Origin: CAZDGV01 sp964505195
Lineage (GTDB): Bacteria > Bacteroidota > Bacteroidia > Chitinophagales > Chitinophagaceae
Assembly: GCA_964505195.1 (NCBI GenBank)
Contig: CAZDGV010000027.1
Location: 1-22,518 of the forward strand
Direction: 5' to 3'
Length of the DNA stretch: 22,518 nucleotides
Shown here: positions 1 through 7,290 of the stretch, piece by piece
How positions within the stretch are numbered: the stretch's first letter is position 1
Layout: each line of letters begins with the position of its first letter
The notes under the pieces: model-generated
Seen by the model: the letters and a program-made list of their open reading frames with translations, nothing else
Database searches by the model: none
Told to the model about the DNA's origin: nothing
Position numbers and translations under genes: made by a program

Positions 1-584
1 CCTGAAATATTGTTCTGATTCATATTCCTGTAATTCATGTTGCTCACAAACCGATATCCGGCACCGGCATTCAACCGAACATACTTGTGAAGATTAACCT
101 CCAGTAAAACAGAGGGCTCTATTTGAAAAAAATTTGCCTCGCCTAAATCACCCATCGGAATACTATTGAAAGGATCCATTTCTACCTCCCCATAACCGAA
201 AAATACTGGAAGGGTAATATGCACCAACTCCTTCGACAACAAAGTATATTCTGCAAATGCACCGACCGTCCAGTAATCCATATACTTGTCGGCAAGCACC
301 TCGCTTTGAGGAACGATATCGTTTAATAGGCTGCTAGCATATAACCCCAACGAAAACTTATCTTTAACGTTGACACCCCCCCGAACATGCATCAAAGGTG
401 CTGTAACACCGTCCATGCTTGTAACACCTAGCATGGGTGCAGCAAAAATTCCGATGTCTTTTGCCTTAAGAGAGGAATTATTACCAATCAATGTTTTTGA
501 TTGCTTTTGTTCTTGGCCATAAAGAATAGTACTTGAAAAAAAGAGACCCACTATCAAAATGAAATACGATTTTTTTCTGCTCAT
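1..584 (-). CDS. Outer-membrane beta-barrel-like protein, N-terminal part (truncated by window edge)
   Basis: The frame is open from an ATG at 584-582 to the left edge, giving 194 residues without a stop; the C-terminus is outside the window. It begins with a clear signal peptide (MSRKKS, then a hydrophobic run ending near LYGQ), so the product is exported. The rest alternates short hydrophobic and polar stretches rich in Gly and aromatic residues (for example FFGYGEVEMD and LNAGAGYRFVSN), as in small outer-membrane beta-barrels of Bacteroidota. The Gly-Ala-Gly-Tyr-Arg-Phe strand near residue 178 resembles the last strands of uncharacterised porin-like proteins of this phylum. No ligand or function can be assigned. 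It is transcribed away from the radical SAM gene, with about 317 bases between them. It could equally be annotated as a hypothetical exported protein; the beta-barrel call is inference from composition. Confidence 0.75.
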   Translation of the reverse strand, partial: MSRKKSYFILIVGLFFSSTILYGQEQKQSKTLIGNNSSLKAKDIGIFAAPMLGVTSMDGVTAPLMHVRGGVNVKDKFSLGLYASSLLNDIVPQSEVLADKYMDYWTVGAFAEYTLLSKELVHITLPVFFGYGEVEMDPFNSIPMGDLGEANFFQIEPSVLLEVNLHKYVRLNAGAGYRFVSNMNYRNMNQNNIS

Positions 585-901
585 AACTAGTCATTTAAAT
601 AATTGATGGAACGCTTAATACAAACAAATATTTTTCGAAATTAAACACCATGTATGGCATTCAGTTTAATGACTTTAGGTTTAGAAATCTATTTAAGAAA
701 ACTTTATCGAGCAAGAGTTCGAAAACAATCATCCATAAAACTTCTAGCTATTCTAACATGACAAACGGATGACACATATCTACTTGTATAAACAAAACCT
801 TATAGTGTCGATACAAATTTTTGCATAAAGACTAAAAAAACAAATTGCTTTATTTACTGCTTTAAAGTGGCATTATTAGTTTCAATGACTGCTCCAACTT
901 A
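585..901. other. Divergent intergenic region, no gene seen
   Basis: This AT-rich 317-base gap separates two divergent genes and should hold both promoters. I found no open reading frame that looks coding and no stable hairpin. Near matches to the Bacteroidota -7 box exist (TAATTTCG on the minus strand at 643-636; AATTTTTG on the plus strand at 816-823), but neither has a TTG at the expected -33 position, so I do not call a promoter. Confidence 0.5.
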
Positions 902-1933
902 ATGCTTCAATCAAACATCTCAGATCTACTCAACCTGATTTCAAAGTGTACTGCAGGCCGCATCATCAATGCGCTGAAAGTATGGGGCAGTTATCGGCTA
1001 AGCCGACTGATGAACCGTCCTATTCAATGGGGCTTACCCATTTCAGTTGCCTTTGAGCCAACCACCCACTGCAATTTGCGCTGCCCGGAATGCCCGAGTG
1101 GACTTCGGTCTTTTACCCGCCCCACGGGCATGCTGGAAAAAAGCTTTTTTGAAAAAACCATTGATGAAATACATCGCGAATTACTCTACCTGACTTTTTA
1201 TTTTCAAGGTGAACCTTATCTGCATCCGGATTTTTTAGCCATGGTGCGTTACGCATCACAAAAAAATATTTATACCGCCACTTCTACCAATGCGCATTAT
1301 CTCACCGAAGAAAATGCAAAAGCAACTGTAGAAAGTGGGCTCGACAGGCTCATCATTTCCATCGACGGCACTACACAGGAAGTATATGAACAATATCGCG
1401 TGGGCGGCTCATTGGAAAAAGCACTCAACGGTGCACGGAATATTGTAAAATGGAAACGTATCCTTAAAAGCAAAACACCATTTGTCGTGTTTCAATTTTT
1501 GGTGCTACGACCTAATGAACATCAAATAGCTGAAGTGAAAGCGCTCGCAAAACAAATAGGCGTAGATGCTATTTGGTATAAAACCGCCCAGATCAATGAC
1601 TATCAAAACGACCCGCACCAACTCATCCCCTTGAATGAGCAATATAGTCGCTACCAAAAAAATGCCGTTGGCAGTTATACCCCCAAAAATAAAATGTACA
1701 ACCACTGCTGGAAACTCTGGCATGCCAATGTGATTACATGGAACGGCATCGTGCTTCCCTGCTGCTTCGATAAAGATGCCGGGCATCAGCTGGGGAATTT
1801 GCAAACGGCCACTTTCAAGGAAATTTGGCAAAGCAAACATTACAAAGCATTCCGAAGTGCATTGCTAAAAGGAAGAAAAAACATCGATATATGTGCCAAC
1901 TGTAGCGAAGGCCTCAGTGTTTGGAAGTCATGA
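902..1933 (+). CDS. Radical SAM / SPASM domain protein
   Basis: A 343-residue radical SAM enzyme. The cluster-binding motif CxxxCxxC is C57, C61, C64 (HCNLRCPECPSG), inside the usual beta-strand context FEPTTHC. A GEPYLHP segment near 103-109 is the GGE-type SAM-contact motif. A C-terminal SPASM-like region has C269, C287, C288 and the pair C331/C334, expected to hold an auxiliary iron-sulfur cluster. This layout matches the MoaA/PqqE/anSME-type superfamily and many uncharacterised Bacteroidota proteins labelled radical SAM/SPASM. No precursor peptide, PqqD-like recognition domain or sulfatase lies beside it, so the substrate is unknown. The first ~45 residues are basic and helical. The ATG at 902 has no clear Shine-Dalgarno sequence, but the protein then has normal family length. 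It appears to be transcribed alone. Confidence 0.9.
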   Translation: MLQSNISDLLNLISKCTAGRIINALKVWGSYRLSRLMNRPIQWGLPISVAFEPTTHCNLRCPECPSGLRSFTRPTGMLEKSFFEKTIDEIHRELLYLTFYFQGEPYLHPDFLAMVRYASQKNIYTATSTNAHYLTEENAKATVESGLDRLIISIDGTTQEVYEQYRVGGSLEKALNGARNIVKWKRILKSKTPFVVFQFLVLRPNEHQIAEVKALAKQIGVDAIWYKTAQINDYQNDPHQLIPLNEQYSRYQKNAVGSYTPKNKMYNHCWKLWHANVITWNGIVLPCCFDKDAGHQLGNLQTATFKEIWQSKHYKAFRSALLKGRKNIDICANCSEGLSVWKS

Positions 1934-1948
1934 AACCGACTTTTTAAA

Positions 1949-1997
1949 ACAACGCTACAGGGAATAAATCATTATTTATTAACCATACTTGCGTTGT
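1949..1997. repeat. Nested inverted repeats between two plus-strand genes
   Basis: The outer arms ACAACGC (1949-1955) and GCGTTGT (1991-1997) are perfect complements. Inside them AATAAAT (1963-1969) and ATTTATT (1974-1980) form a second 7-bp arm pair around CATT. The two dyads are almost concentric. There is no T-run directly after the outer arm, so this is not a classical terminator. It may be an RNA structure at the 3' end of the radical SAM transcript or a regulatory dyad for the next gene. Confidence 0.5.
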
Positions 1998-2067
1998 AGT
2001 TACCTTTTAAATACTAACCACCAACAAGAAGACCATTATTTTTCATAATTTGTATGCATATTTCTAT

Positions 2068-3102
2068 ATGCAAACCTTCAACAACCGTCTCCGACAAATA
2101 CTGCTGATGCTCCTGATCATGGCACTGGCCATCTTGTTGATTGCAGAGCTCTATGTATTTCTTCCAGGCTTTCTGGGTGCCATTACCCTTTACATTTTAA
2201 CACACGATTCGTATCGGGATCTGCTCCAAAAAAGAAAGTGGCGCAAAGGCGCTACGGCATTGCTTTTCATGCTTGCCATGCTATTGCTCATTGTTGTGCC
2301 TGTTTTGGTAATAGTACAAATACTCTCACCGAAAATTAATCTTGTCTTTCACAACTCACAGGAGGCGGTAATCGGACTACAAACCCTTGCTGCACGCGTG
2401 AAAGAAATGACCGGCATCGAGGTTTTCAACGAAAAAAGCATCCTCGCCATGCAGGAAAAACTGGGAAATTTTATCCCTGCATTCCTCAACTCAACTGCTA
2501 CCATTCTGGGCAACCTGGCGATGATGTTTTTTCTCTACTATTATCTGCTCATTTCGGGAGATGAGTTATCGAAAACCATTCATCGAAATATCCCGCTGAA
2601 AGAAGAAAACATTCGCACGCTTGAACACGAAACCAAGAGCATGGTACGCGCCAATGCCATTGGCATTCCTGTAATTTCAATGGTACAGGGCTTTTTTGCA
2701 CTGATCGGATATTTAATTTTTGGCGTGAAAGATTATCTGCTATGGGGCTTCATGACCGGACTCTTCGCCTTCTTTCCCATTATAGGCACCATGATCATTT
2801 GGGTGCCGGTAACAATCTACCTCTACTCACTTGGACAAAACTGGCAAGCCGGCGGACTCATGCTCTATAGTTTACTTGTAATGGGCAATATGGATACCGT
2901 AGCCCGCTTAACCTTTATGCGCAAAATGGGGAATATTCATCCTGTCATTACCCTGCTGGGTGTAATTGCTGGACTCAACCTTTTTGGATTCTGGGGTTTC
3001 ATCTTCGGACCGCTGCTGGTAAGCTATCTCATCATTCTAGTAAAAATTTATGTAAATGAATTTGCCGAGCATCCTGCCCATGCAAAACATCCAATGGCAT
3101 AA
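2068..3102 (+). CDS. AI-2E family transporter (YdiK/PerM-like membrane protein)
   Basis: A polytopic inner-membrane protein of 344 residues with about seven to eight hydrophobic segments. Two lie near the N-terminus and one at residues 64-86. A soluble segment follows at roughly 90-140 (MTGIEVFNEKS), then the C-terminal membrane block. The C-terminus carries the family signature HPVITLLGVIAGLNLFGFWG followed by IFGPLL, diagnostic of the AI-2E/PerM/TqsA superfamily. Members export varied small molecules or, as in some halophiles, act as Na+/H+ antiporters; the substrate here cannot be told from sequence. I chose the ATG at 2068; an in-frame TTG at 2050 would add six residues (YAYFY) and is less likely. 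It is preceded by inverted repeats and followed after 61 bases by the marR-like gene, which has its own candidate promoter. Confidence 0.92.
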   Translation: MQTFNNRLRQILLMLLIMALAILLIAELYVFLPGFLGAITLYILTHDSYRDLLQKRKWRKGATALLFMLAMLLLIVVPVLVIVQILSPKINLVFHNSQEAVIGLQTLAARVKEMTGIEVFNEKSILAMQEKLGNFIPAFLNSTATILGNLAMMFFLYYYLLISGDELSKTIHRNIPLKEENIRTLEHETKSMVRANAIGIPVISMVQGFFALIGYLIFGVKDYLLWGFMTGLFAFFPIIGTMIIWVPVTIYLYSLGQNWQAGGLMLYSLLVMGNMDTVARLTFMRKMGNIHPVITLLGVIAGLNLFGFWGFIFGPLLVSYLIILVKIYVNEFAEHPAHAKHPMA

Positions 3103-3139
3103 AGCAATATCTCTACAAGCATCAATATGAAGGTTTCAG

Positions 3140-3147
3140 TACTTTTG
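3140..3147 (+). promoter_or_regulatory. Candidate -7 promoter box (TACTTTTG)
   Basis: An exact match to the Bacteroidota -7 consensus TAnnTTTG ends 17 bases before the TTG start at 3164, implying a leader of only about 10 bases. No TTG is seen at the usual -33 distance, so support is partial. The same 17-base spacing occurs at the EamA gene. Confidence 0.4.
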
Positions 3148-3163
3148 AAACAAACCGATTGTA

Positions 3164-3622
3164 TTGAGTCTGGCAAAAGACATACACCAGTTACGCGATT
3201 TTCGCAATGAACATCATAAAGCGATGGTGAACCTTATTTTCACTCATCACTGGCTTTATGAAAAACTGCGTGATTTTATTGAAAAAGAAAACATCACCCT
3301 ACAGCAATACAATATTCTGCGTATTCTGCGCGGCAGCGATTGCCCTATGTCAACTCAGCAAATCAGAGAAAGAATGCTCGACAGGATGAGCGATACCAGC
3401 AGACTGGTTGACCGCATGGTGTTGAAAGAACTGGTACAGAAGCATGTAAGCAAAACCGATCAGCGTAAGGTGGATATTACCATCAGCACTAAAGGAAAAG
3501 CACTCCTGAAAAGATTAGATCAGCTGAATGACCCTATCGATTCGATTCTTTCCGGACTTACTGATACAGAAGCCAAAACACTCAATCGCCTGCTCGATAA
3601 AATGCGCAGCACTGAAAAATAA
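3164..3622 (+). CDS. MarR family winged-helix transcriptional regulator
   Basis: A 152-residue MarR-type regulator. After an N-terminal helix comes the region LQQYNILRILRGS, then the winged-helix core: recognition-helix region around MSTQQIRERMLDRMSDTSRLVDRM (residues about 58-81), and the wing KTDQRKVDITISTKGKALL (about 97-115), with the DxR signature that MarR proteins place at the wing tip. It would bind DNA as a dimer and respond to a small ligand or a redox change. The start is a TTG at 3164, since the next in-frame ATG (3221) would remove the dimerisation helix; an in-frame stop lies just upstream at 3146. It sits three bases before the GHL10 glycosidase gene, so the two are almost certainly cotranscribed. 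Confidence 0.9.
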   Translation: MSLAKDIHQLRDFRNEHHKAMVNLIFTHHWLYEKLRDFIEKENITLQQYNILRILRGSDCPMSTQQIRERMLDRMSDTSRLVDRMVLKELVQKHVSKTDQRKVDITISTKGKALLKRLDQLNDPIDSILSGLTDTEAKTLNRLLDKMRSTEK

Positions 3623-3625
3623 ATT

Positions 3626-4822
3626 ATGAAAATATATTTACTGCTGTCTTTCTTATTGTACAGCTGTTTCACGTTGGCACAACCTCCATCTGAATTTCGC
3701 GGTGTATGGATTGCAACGGTGGACAATATCGACTGGCCTTCCCGAAAAGGCATGCCTGTCGATTCGCAAAAAGCGGAGTTCATCCGCATCCTCGATATGC
3801 ATCAGCGTAATGGCATGAATGCAGTGGTGATGCAAATTCGTCCTGCTACAGATGCCTTCTATCCTTCCCCTTACGAACCCTGGAGCGAGTGGCTCACCGG
3901 AAAACAAGGTCGCCCGCCCATGCCCTACTACGACCCGCTGGAATTTATGATCAGCGAATGTCACAAACGTGGGATGGAGTTTCATGCATGGTGCAACCCC
4001 TACCGCGCCGACTTTAAAATTGGCAGCGCTTCAATTGGGCCGGCACATATTACGCGCTTACATCCGGAATGGTTTGTAACCTACGGCGATAAAAAATATT
4101 TTGACCCCGGCAATAAAGAAGCGCAGGATTTTGTGGTAGAAGTTATCCGTGATGTGGTAAGTAGGTACAAAGTCGATGCCATTCATTTTGATGATTATTT
4201 CTACCCTTATCGCGTACCAGGAAAAGATTTTCCCGACAGTAGTTCGTTTTTAAAATATGGAAACAACATGAAACGGGATGATTGGCGACGCAGCAATGTG
4301 GATTCCATCATTTACAAACTGTATCAAACAATACGCAAAACCAAACCCGGTGTGCAATTTGGCATCAGTCCCTTTGGCGTTTGGCGCAATGCCAGTGCCG
4401 ATCCCAGAGGAAGTGAAACCAAAGCCGGACAAACCAATTACGACGATCTGTATGCTGACATTCTTCTTTGGCTACAGCAGGGATGGATCGACTATGTTGC
4501 GCCGCAGCTCTACTGGGAGTTTGGCCACTCGGCGGCAGCTTATGAAACCCTGATCGACTGGTGGAGTAAAAACACATACGGTAAACATTGTTATATTGGC
4601 CTGGGTATTTACCGCGGAGGAAGCAATGAAGCGTGGAAAGACAGTACACAATTACCCCGACAAATTGAATTACTGCGTAAAACACCAAACATGCAGGGGA
4701 TGATTTTCTTCAGCTCCAAATCGTTCAACCGCAATCCGAACGGCTGGTGCGACTTGCTTCGGCTGCATTATTTTCGTACGCCAGCCATGATTCCAAAAAT
4801 GGAATGGCTACAGAAGCAGTAA
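3626..4822 (+). CDS. Secreted GHL10 / YngK (DUF187) family glycoside hydrolase
   Basis: A 398-residue exported protein with a signal peptide (hydrophobic residues 4-16, probable cut after TLA at 18). EFRGVWIATVDNIDWPS (23-39) is the entry strand of the GHL10 TIM barrel (PF02638). Further family landmarks are MQIRPATDAFYPS (69-81), FHAWCNPYR (119-127), HFDDYFYPY (187-195) with acidic residues D189/D190, FGISPFGVWRN (245-255), and YVAPQLYWE (290-298). The acidic residues at the ends of these strands are the likely catalytic or ligand residues. The E. coli relative YddW (DigH) acts on peptidoglycan glycan strands, which makes cell-wall cleavage a fair inference, though other glycans are possible. 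Length matches the catalytic domain alone, without the Ig-like C-terminal domain some relatives carry. It follows the MarR gene after three bases. Confidence 0.9.
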   Translation: MKIYLLLSFLLYSCFTLAQPPSEFRGVWIATVDNIDWPSRKGMPVDSQKAEFIRILDMHQRNGMNAVVMQIRPATDAFYPSPYEPWSEWLTGKQGRPPMPYYDPLEFMISECHKRGMEFHAWCNPYRADFKIGSASIGPAHITRLHPEWFVTYGDKKYFDPGNKEAQDFVVEVIRDVVSRYKVDAIHFDDYFYPYRVPGKDFPDSSSFLKYGNNMKRDDWRRSNVDSIIYKLYQTIRKTKPGVQFGISPFGVWRNASADPRGSETKAGQTNYDDLYADILLWLQQGWIDYVAPQLYWEFGHSAAAYETLIDWWSKNTYGKHCYIGLGIYRGGSNEAWKDSTQLPRQIELLRKTPNMQGMIFFSSKSFNRNPNGWCDLLRLHYFRTPAMIPKMEWLQKQ

Positions 4823-4897
4823 ATAGCTGCATCATTTTAGTTAAATCACAGTCTTCTCCTTAAAACGGTATTAAAAGGTATACTGGGGAGTGATGGC

Positions 4898-4909
4898 TGA
4901 TGCTTATCA
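4898..4909. promoter_or_regulatory. Candidate CRP/FNR-type operator (TGAT-GCTT-ATCA)
   Basis: A perfect TGAT-N4-ATCA dyad, the core of the FNR/CRP family site (TTGATnnnnATCAA in the full FNR consensus; the flanking bases here are C and C). Its centre lies 84.5 bases before the usp start codon. An equivalent site lies at nearly the same distance upstream of the gene at 7302. A second short palindrome, ATGATCAT, follows at 4925-4932. Confidence 0.55.
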
Positions 4910-4987
4910 CATTTTCAGCTACCGATGATCATTTCTGTTGGAACGATGTTCCTTTAGCTTGCAGATGCAACCTTAAAAAAAACAGAT

Positions 4988-5812
4988 ATGAAAAAAGTTA
5001 TTCTGGCATTAGATGGTGATCATTTTCCCAAAGGCGCTTTTGAATTTTCCGCATGGCTCAATCAACAGGAGCCGATACTGGCAACCGGGGTATTTCTCAG
5101 CCCCGTAGATGTTTCGAAAGTTGTAGCATATACAGGACTGGAAACCGTTCCGCTTATGCCCGAAATGATCGATGGGGCTTATGCAGAAAAAGTGAATGAA
5201 AATATCAAGCGCTTTGAGGAGCATTGCATTGCAGAAGGCATGGATTTCAGAATACATAACAATGCAGAGCAGTTGCCTATTGCTTCATTGATTAGGGAAA
5301 GTCGGTTTGCAGATATGATTTTAATAAGCCGTGATTCTTTCTTTTCAAATGTGAGCAAACTGCAACCCAATGAATACATGCAGGAGTTGCTGAAAAAAAC
5401 GGAATGTCCGGTTATCATTGTTCCCGATGCATTTACCACTCCCGAAGAAATTCTGTTGATGTACGACGGAGAAGCATCCTCTGCATTTGCCATTAAACAG
5501 TTTGCCTATTTGCTTCCCGAAATGAAGCAACTACCCGTTACACTCATGCAACTGGCAGCACCCGGAGATGGCAGTATCACCGAAAAAGATGCAGTGAGCG
5601 AATTAGTGGCGCGCCACTTCAACGATCTTACACTGGAACAGTTACAAATGGAAGACAAATCCGTTTTCCCTGAATTACTGAACAACGAAAAAAAGACCAT
5701 GCTAGTTATGGGTGCATACGGAAGAAGCTTGTTTAGCAGTCTTTTCAAAAAAAGCTTTGCGGATGAAATCATACAAACCACATCCATCCCACTGTTTATT
5801 TCACACACTTAA
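4988..5812 (+). CDS. Universal stress protein, two tandem Usp domains
   Basis: A 274-residue cytoplasmic protein made of two UspA-like alpha/beta domains. The first (about 1-147) starts with KKVILALDGDHFPKGAFEF and ends with MQELLKKTECPVIIVPD, the usual closing strand. The second (about 150-274) starts at EEILLMYDGEASSAFAIKQF and ends with VMGAYGRSLFSSLFKKS ... SIPLFIS. In the second domain the nucleotide motif G-x2-G-x9-G-S/T is only partly kept: GAYG is present, but the last Gly is replaced by Lys. Tandem Usp proteins in Bacteroidota often belong to oxygen-limitation regulons, and here a CRP/FNR-type dyad lies upstream. It is followed by the 133-aa gene after 70 bases, probably in one transcript. 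The ATG at 4988 directly follows an A-rich stretch, without a clear Shine-Dalgarno sequence. Confidence 0.9.
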   Translation: MKKVILALDGDHFPKGAFEFSAWLNQQEPILATGVFLSPVDVSKVVAYTGLETVPLMPEMIDGAYAEKVNENIKRFEEHCIAEGMDFRIHNNAEQLPIASLIRESRFADMILISRDSFFSNVSKLQPNEYMQELLKKTECPVIIVPDAFTTPEEILLMYDGEASSAFAIKQFAYLLPEMKQLPVTLMQLAAPGDGSITEKDAVSELVARHFNDLTLEQLQMEDKSVFPELLNNEKKTMLVMGAYGRSLFSSLFKKSFADEIIQTTSIPLFISHT

Positions 5813-5882
5813 TTACATTATGCATTAACAGGTCATCAATCTCTTTTTCTACATTACAAAAACAACATGTTAAGGCCTTTCT

Positions 5883-6284
5883 ATGCTGCTCTATATCCAT
5901 GATAACAGAACCCTAAAGGAATTACAGGACGATTTCAATCTCGCTTTTCCGTATCTGCGACTGGAATTTTTCAGCAAACCACATGGATCAGGTGAAGCAT
6001 CTGCAGAAAAAAACAAACTCAATAACTACATGCAGTTGATCGCCGTAAGGGCTTCGCACCGTAACGGTGCAGTAGAAATTCAGGAATGGCATACCATAAA
6101 AGCAGTAGAACAGATGCTGCAGAACGATTACAAGTTACCTGTTCAGATTTATCATTTCACCCATGCCGGATGGATTGAAACCATTGTTACAGATGAGGCA
6201 ACCCTCAAAGAACTCAACGAGCAGGGAAAAAGAGCTGCTGGCGAAATGTTTCACCCGCCTTTTAATTCACAGTCTTTCCAATAA
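5883..6284 (+). CDS. Conserved hypothetical 133-aa protein of the Usp/ccoI neighbourhood
   Basis: A soluble 133-residue protein without signal peptide or membrane segment. I recall this as an uncharacterised Bacteroidota family whose members share an opening strand MLLYIHDNRTLKELQDDFN, a motif FPYLRLEFFSKPH (about 23-35), a central strand pair ending HTIKAVEQMLQNDYKLPVQIY, and a C-terminal WIETIVTDEATLKELNEQG. The pattern (beta-strand, helix, then W-x-E-T) suggests a small mixed alpha/beta fold. The N-terminal region resembles a ubiquitin-like or binding module more than an enzyme. No catalytic motif is seen. It lies between a double Usp and a LOG-family gene, in a block that ends with the copper ATPase of cytochrome cbb3 assembly, so a role under oxygen limitation is a context inference only. 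Confidence 0.8.
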   Translation: MLLYIHDNRTLKELQDDFNLAFPYLRLEFFSKPHGSGEASAEKNKLNNYMQLIAVRASHRNGAVEIQEWHTIKAVEQMLQNDYKLPVQIYHFTHAGWIETIVTDEATLKELNEQGKRAAGEMFHPPFNSQSFQ

Positions 6285-6401
6285 GGACAACCAAAGCCAT
6301 CTAATTGCATGCTTCATGCATGCTCATCTGCTTCAAAAGCATTTTGAAAGCATTTGAATTTGTTAAAGTTGATCTTACATGAGCGCAGTGCATTATACGT
6401 A

Positions 6402-6413
6402 TGATCAGTGACA
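6402..6413. promoter_or_regulatory. Weak CRP/FNR-like half-site upstream of LOG gene
   Basis: TGAT-CAGT-GACA keeps the left half of the dyad found at 4898 and 7215, but the right half has two mismatches. Two bases further on, TATCTTTA (6415-6422) matches the Bacteroidota -7 box TAnnTTTG except for the last base, and no -33 TTG is visible. The spacing is too short for a classical activator site, so this is a low-confidence call. Confidence 0.2.
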
Positions 6414-6439
6414 CTATCTTTATTGACTAAACCTACTCA

Positions 6440-7207
6440 ATGGCGGAAGAAAAAATTCAAAAAAGAAAAGTAGCAACATCATCACCGCATGCCGAGATTC
6501 AGTTTCTATCCGGACCTCAAAGCAGGTTACGGGAACTTTGGTTTTCGATTAAAGTGTTGATTGAGTTTATTCGGGGCTATCGTAGCTTGGCATTTGTTGG
6601 TCCCTGCATCACTATTTTTGGATCAGCGCGCTATGGAGAAAGTCATCCCTACTATGAGCTTACGCGGCGCCTTGGTGCAGCAGTGGCAAAGCTTGGATTT
6701 ACGGTATTAACCGGCGGCGGACCGGGACTGATGGAAGCAGCCAATCGCGGAGCAAAAGACGTTGGAGGAAGATCGGTAGGTTGCAATATTGTATTGCCGC
6801 ACGAACAGCATCCCAATCCTTGGCTAGACAAGTGGGTGAACATCCGCTACTTTTTTGTGCGCAAAACCTTGCTCATCAAATATTCATACGCGTTTATCTG
6901 CATGCCCGGAGGCTTTGGCACACTCGATGAGCTTTTTGAAGCCATCACGTTAATACAAACCAAGAAAATACGCAACTTTCCAGTCATCGTTTTCTGTAAA
7001 GATTTCCATAACGAAATGACGCAGCATATACAGCTCATGAAGGCAAGAGGAACCATCTCGCCCGAAGATGAAAGTCTTTTTATCATTACCGATTCCGTGG
7101 AAGAAGCCGTGAAAATTCTGGAGGAACAAAGCATCCAGCGCTTTCAGCTACAAAAAGAAAGGCCTAGGCCTTTTGGCTGGCTTTTCGAAAAAAGTGCATG
7201 GCACTAA
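6440..7207 (+). CDS. LOG family protein (TIGR00730), putative nucleotide-5'-monophosphate phosphoribohydrolase
   Basis: A 255-residue Rossmann-like protein. The core holds FGSARYGESHPYYE (60-73), TGGGPGLMEAANRGA (91-105) and the diagnostic PGGFGTLDELFE (156-167), in which PGGxGTxxE is the catalytic and phosphate-binding motif of the LOG / lysine-decarboxylase-like family. Characterised members hydrolyse the N-glycosidic bond of nucleoside monophosphates (cytokinin riboside phosphates, or AMP-type substrates in bacteria); PpnN of E. coli is a more distant example. Compared with minimal LOG proteins of about 190 residues it has an extra N-terminal ~50 residues, basic and then amphipathic. Its C-terminus contains a 16-bp DNA palindrome in the codons for KERPRPF. 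It follows the 133-aa gene after 155 bases and has its own candidate promoter. Confidence 0.9.
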   Translation: MAEEKIQKRKVATSSPHAEIQFLSGPQSRLRELWFSIKVLIEFIRGYRSLAFVGPCITIFGSARYGESHPYYELTRRLGAAVAKLGFTVLTGGGPGLMEAANRGAKDVGGRSVGCNIVLPHEQHPNPWLDKWVNIRYFFVRKTLLIKYSYAFICMPGGFGTLDELFEAITLIQTKKIRNFPVIVFCKDFHNEMTQHIQLMKARGTISPEDESLFIITDSVEEAVKILEEQSIQRFQLQKERPRPFGWLFEKSAWH

Positions 7208-7214
7208 TTAGACA

Positions 7215-7226
7215 TGATTTTTATCA
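7215..7226. promoter_or_regulatory. Candidate CRP/FNR-type operator (TGAT-TTTT-ATCA)
   Basis: A second perfect TGAT-N4-ATCA dyad, centred 81.5 bases before the start at 7302, close to the distance seen at the usp gene (84.5). It lies in the 94-base gap just after the LOG gene stop and would control the coiled-coil/ccoI pair. CATTTTTG (7272-7279) is a one-mismatch -7 box about 50 bases downstream. Confidence 0.55.
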
Positions 7227-7234
7227 CCCGCCAG

Positions 7235-7253
7235 TTTGATGGGACTCATCAAA
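7235..7253. repeat. Perfect inverted repeat TTTGATG-N5-CATCAAA
   Basis: Seven-base arms at 7235-7241 and 7247-7253 surround GGACT. On the plus strand the second arm is followed by A residues, not T, so it is not a terminator for the LOG gene. It lies between the FNR-like dyad and the start at 7302 and could be a second operator or a leader hairpin. Confidence 0.5.
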
Positions 7254-7290
7254 AAAAGCAAGGGCATTCCTCATTTTTGCTGAAACAGCA

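Noticed and set aside
2050..2067. Upstream TTG start for the AI-2E family protein
   Set aside because: It would add only YAYFY-type residues; the ATG at 2068 gives normal family length.
6337..6357. Short tandem repeat AAGCATTTTGA / AAGCATTTGA
   Set aside because: Only two imperfect copies in an AT-rich gap; no sign of function.
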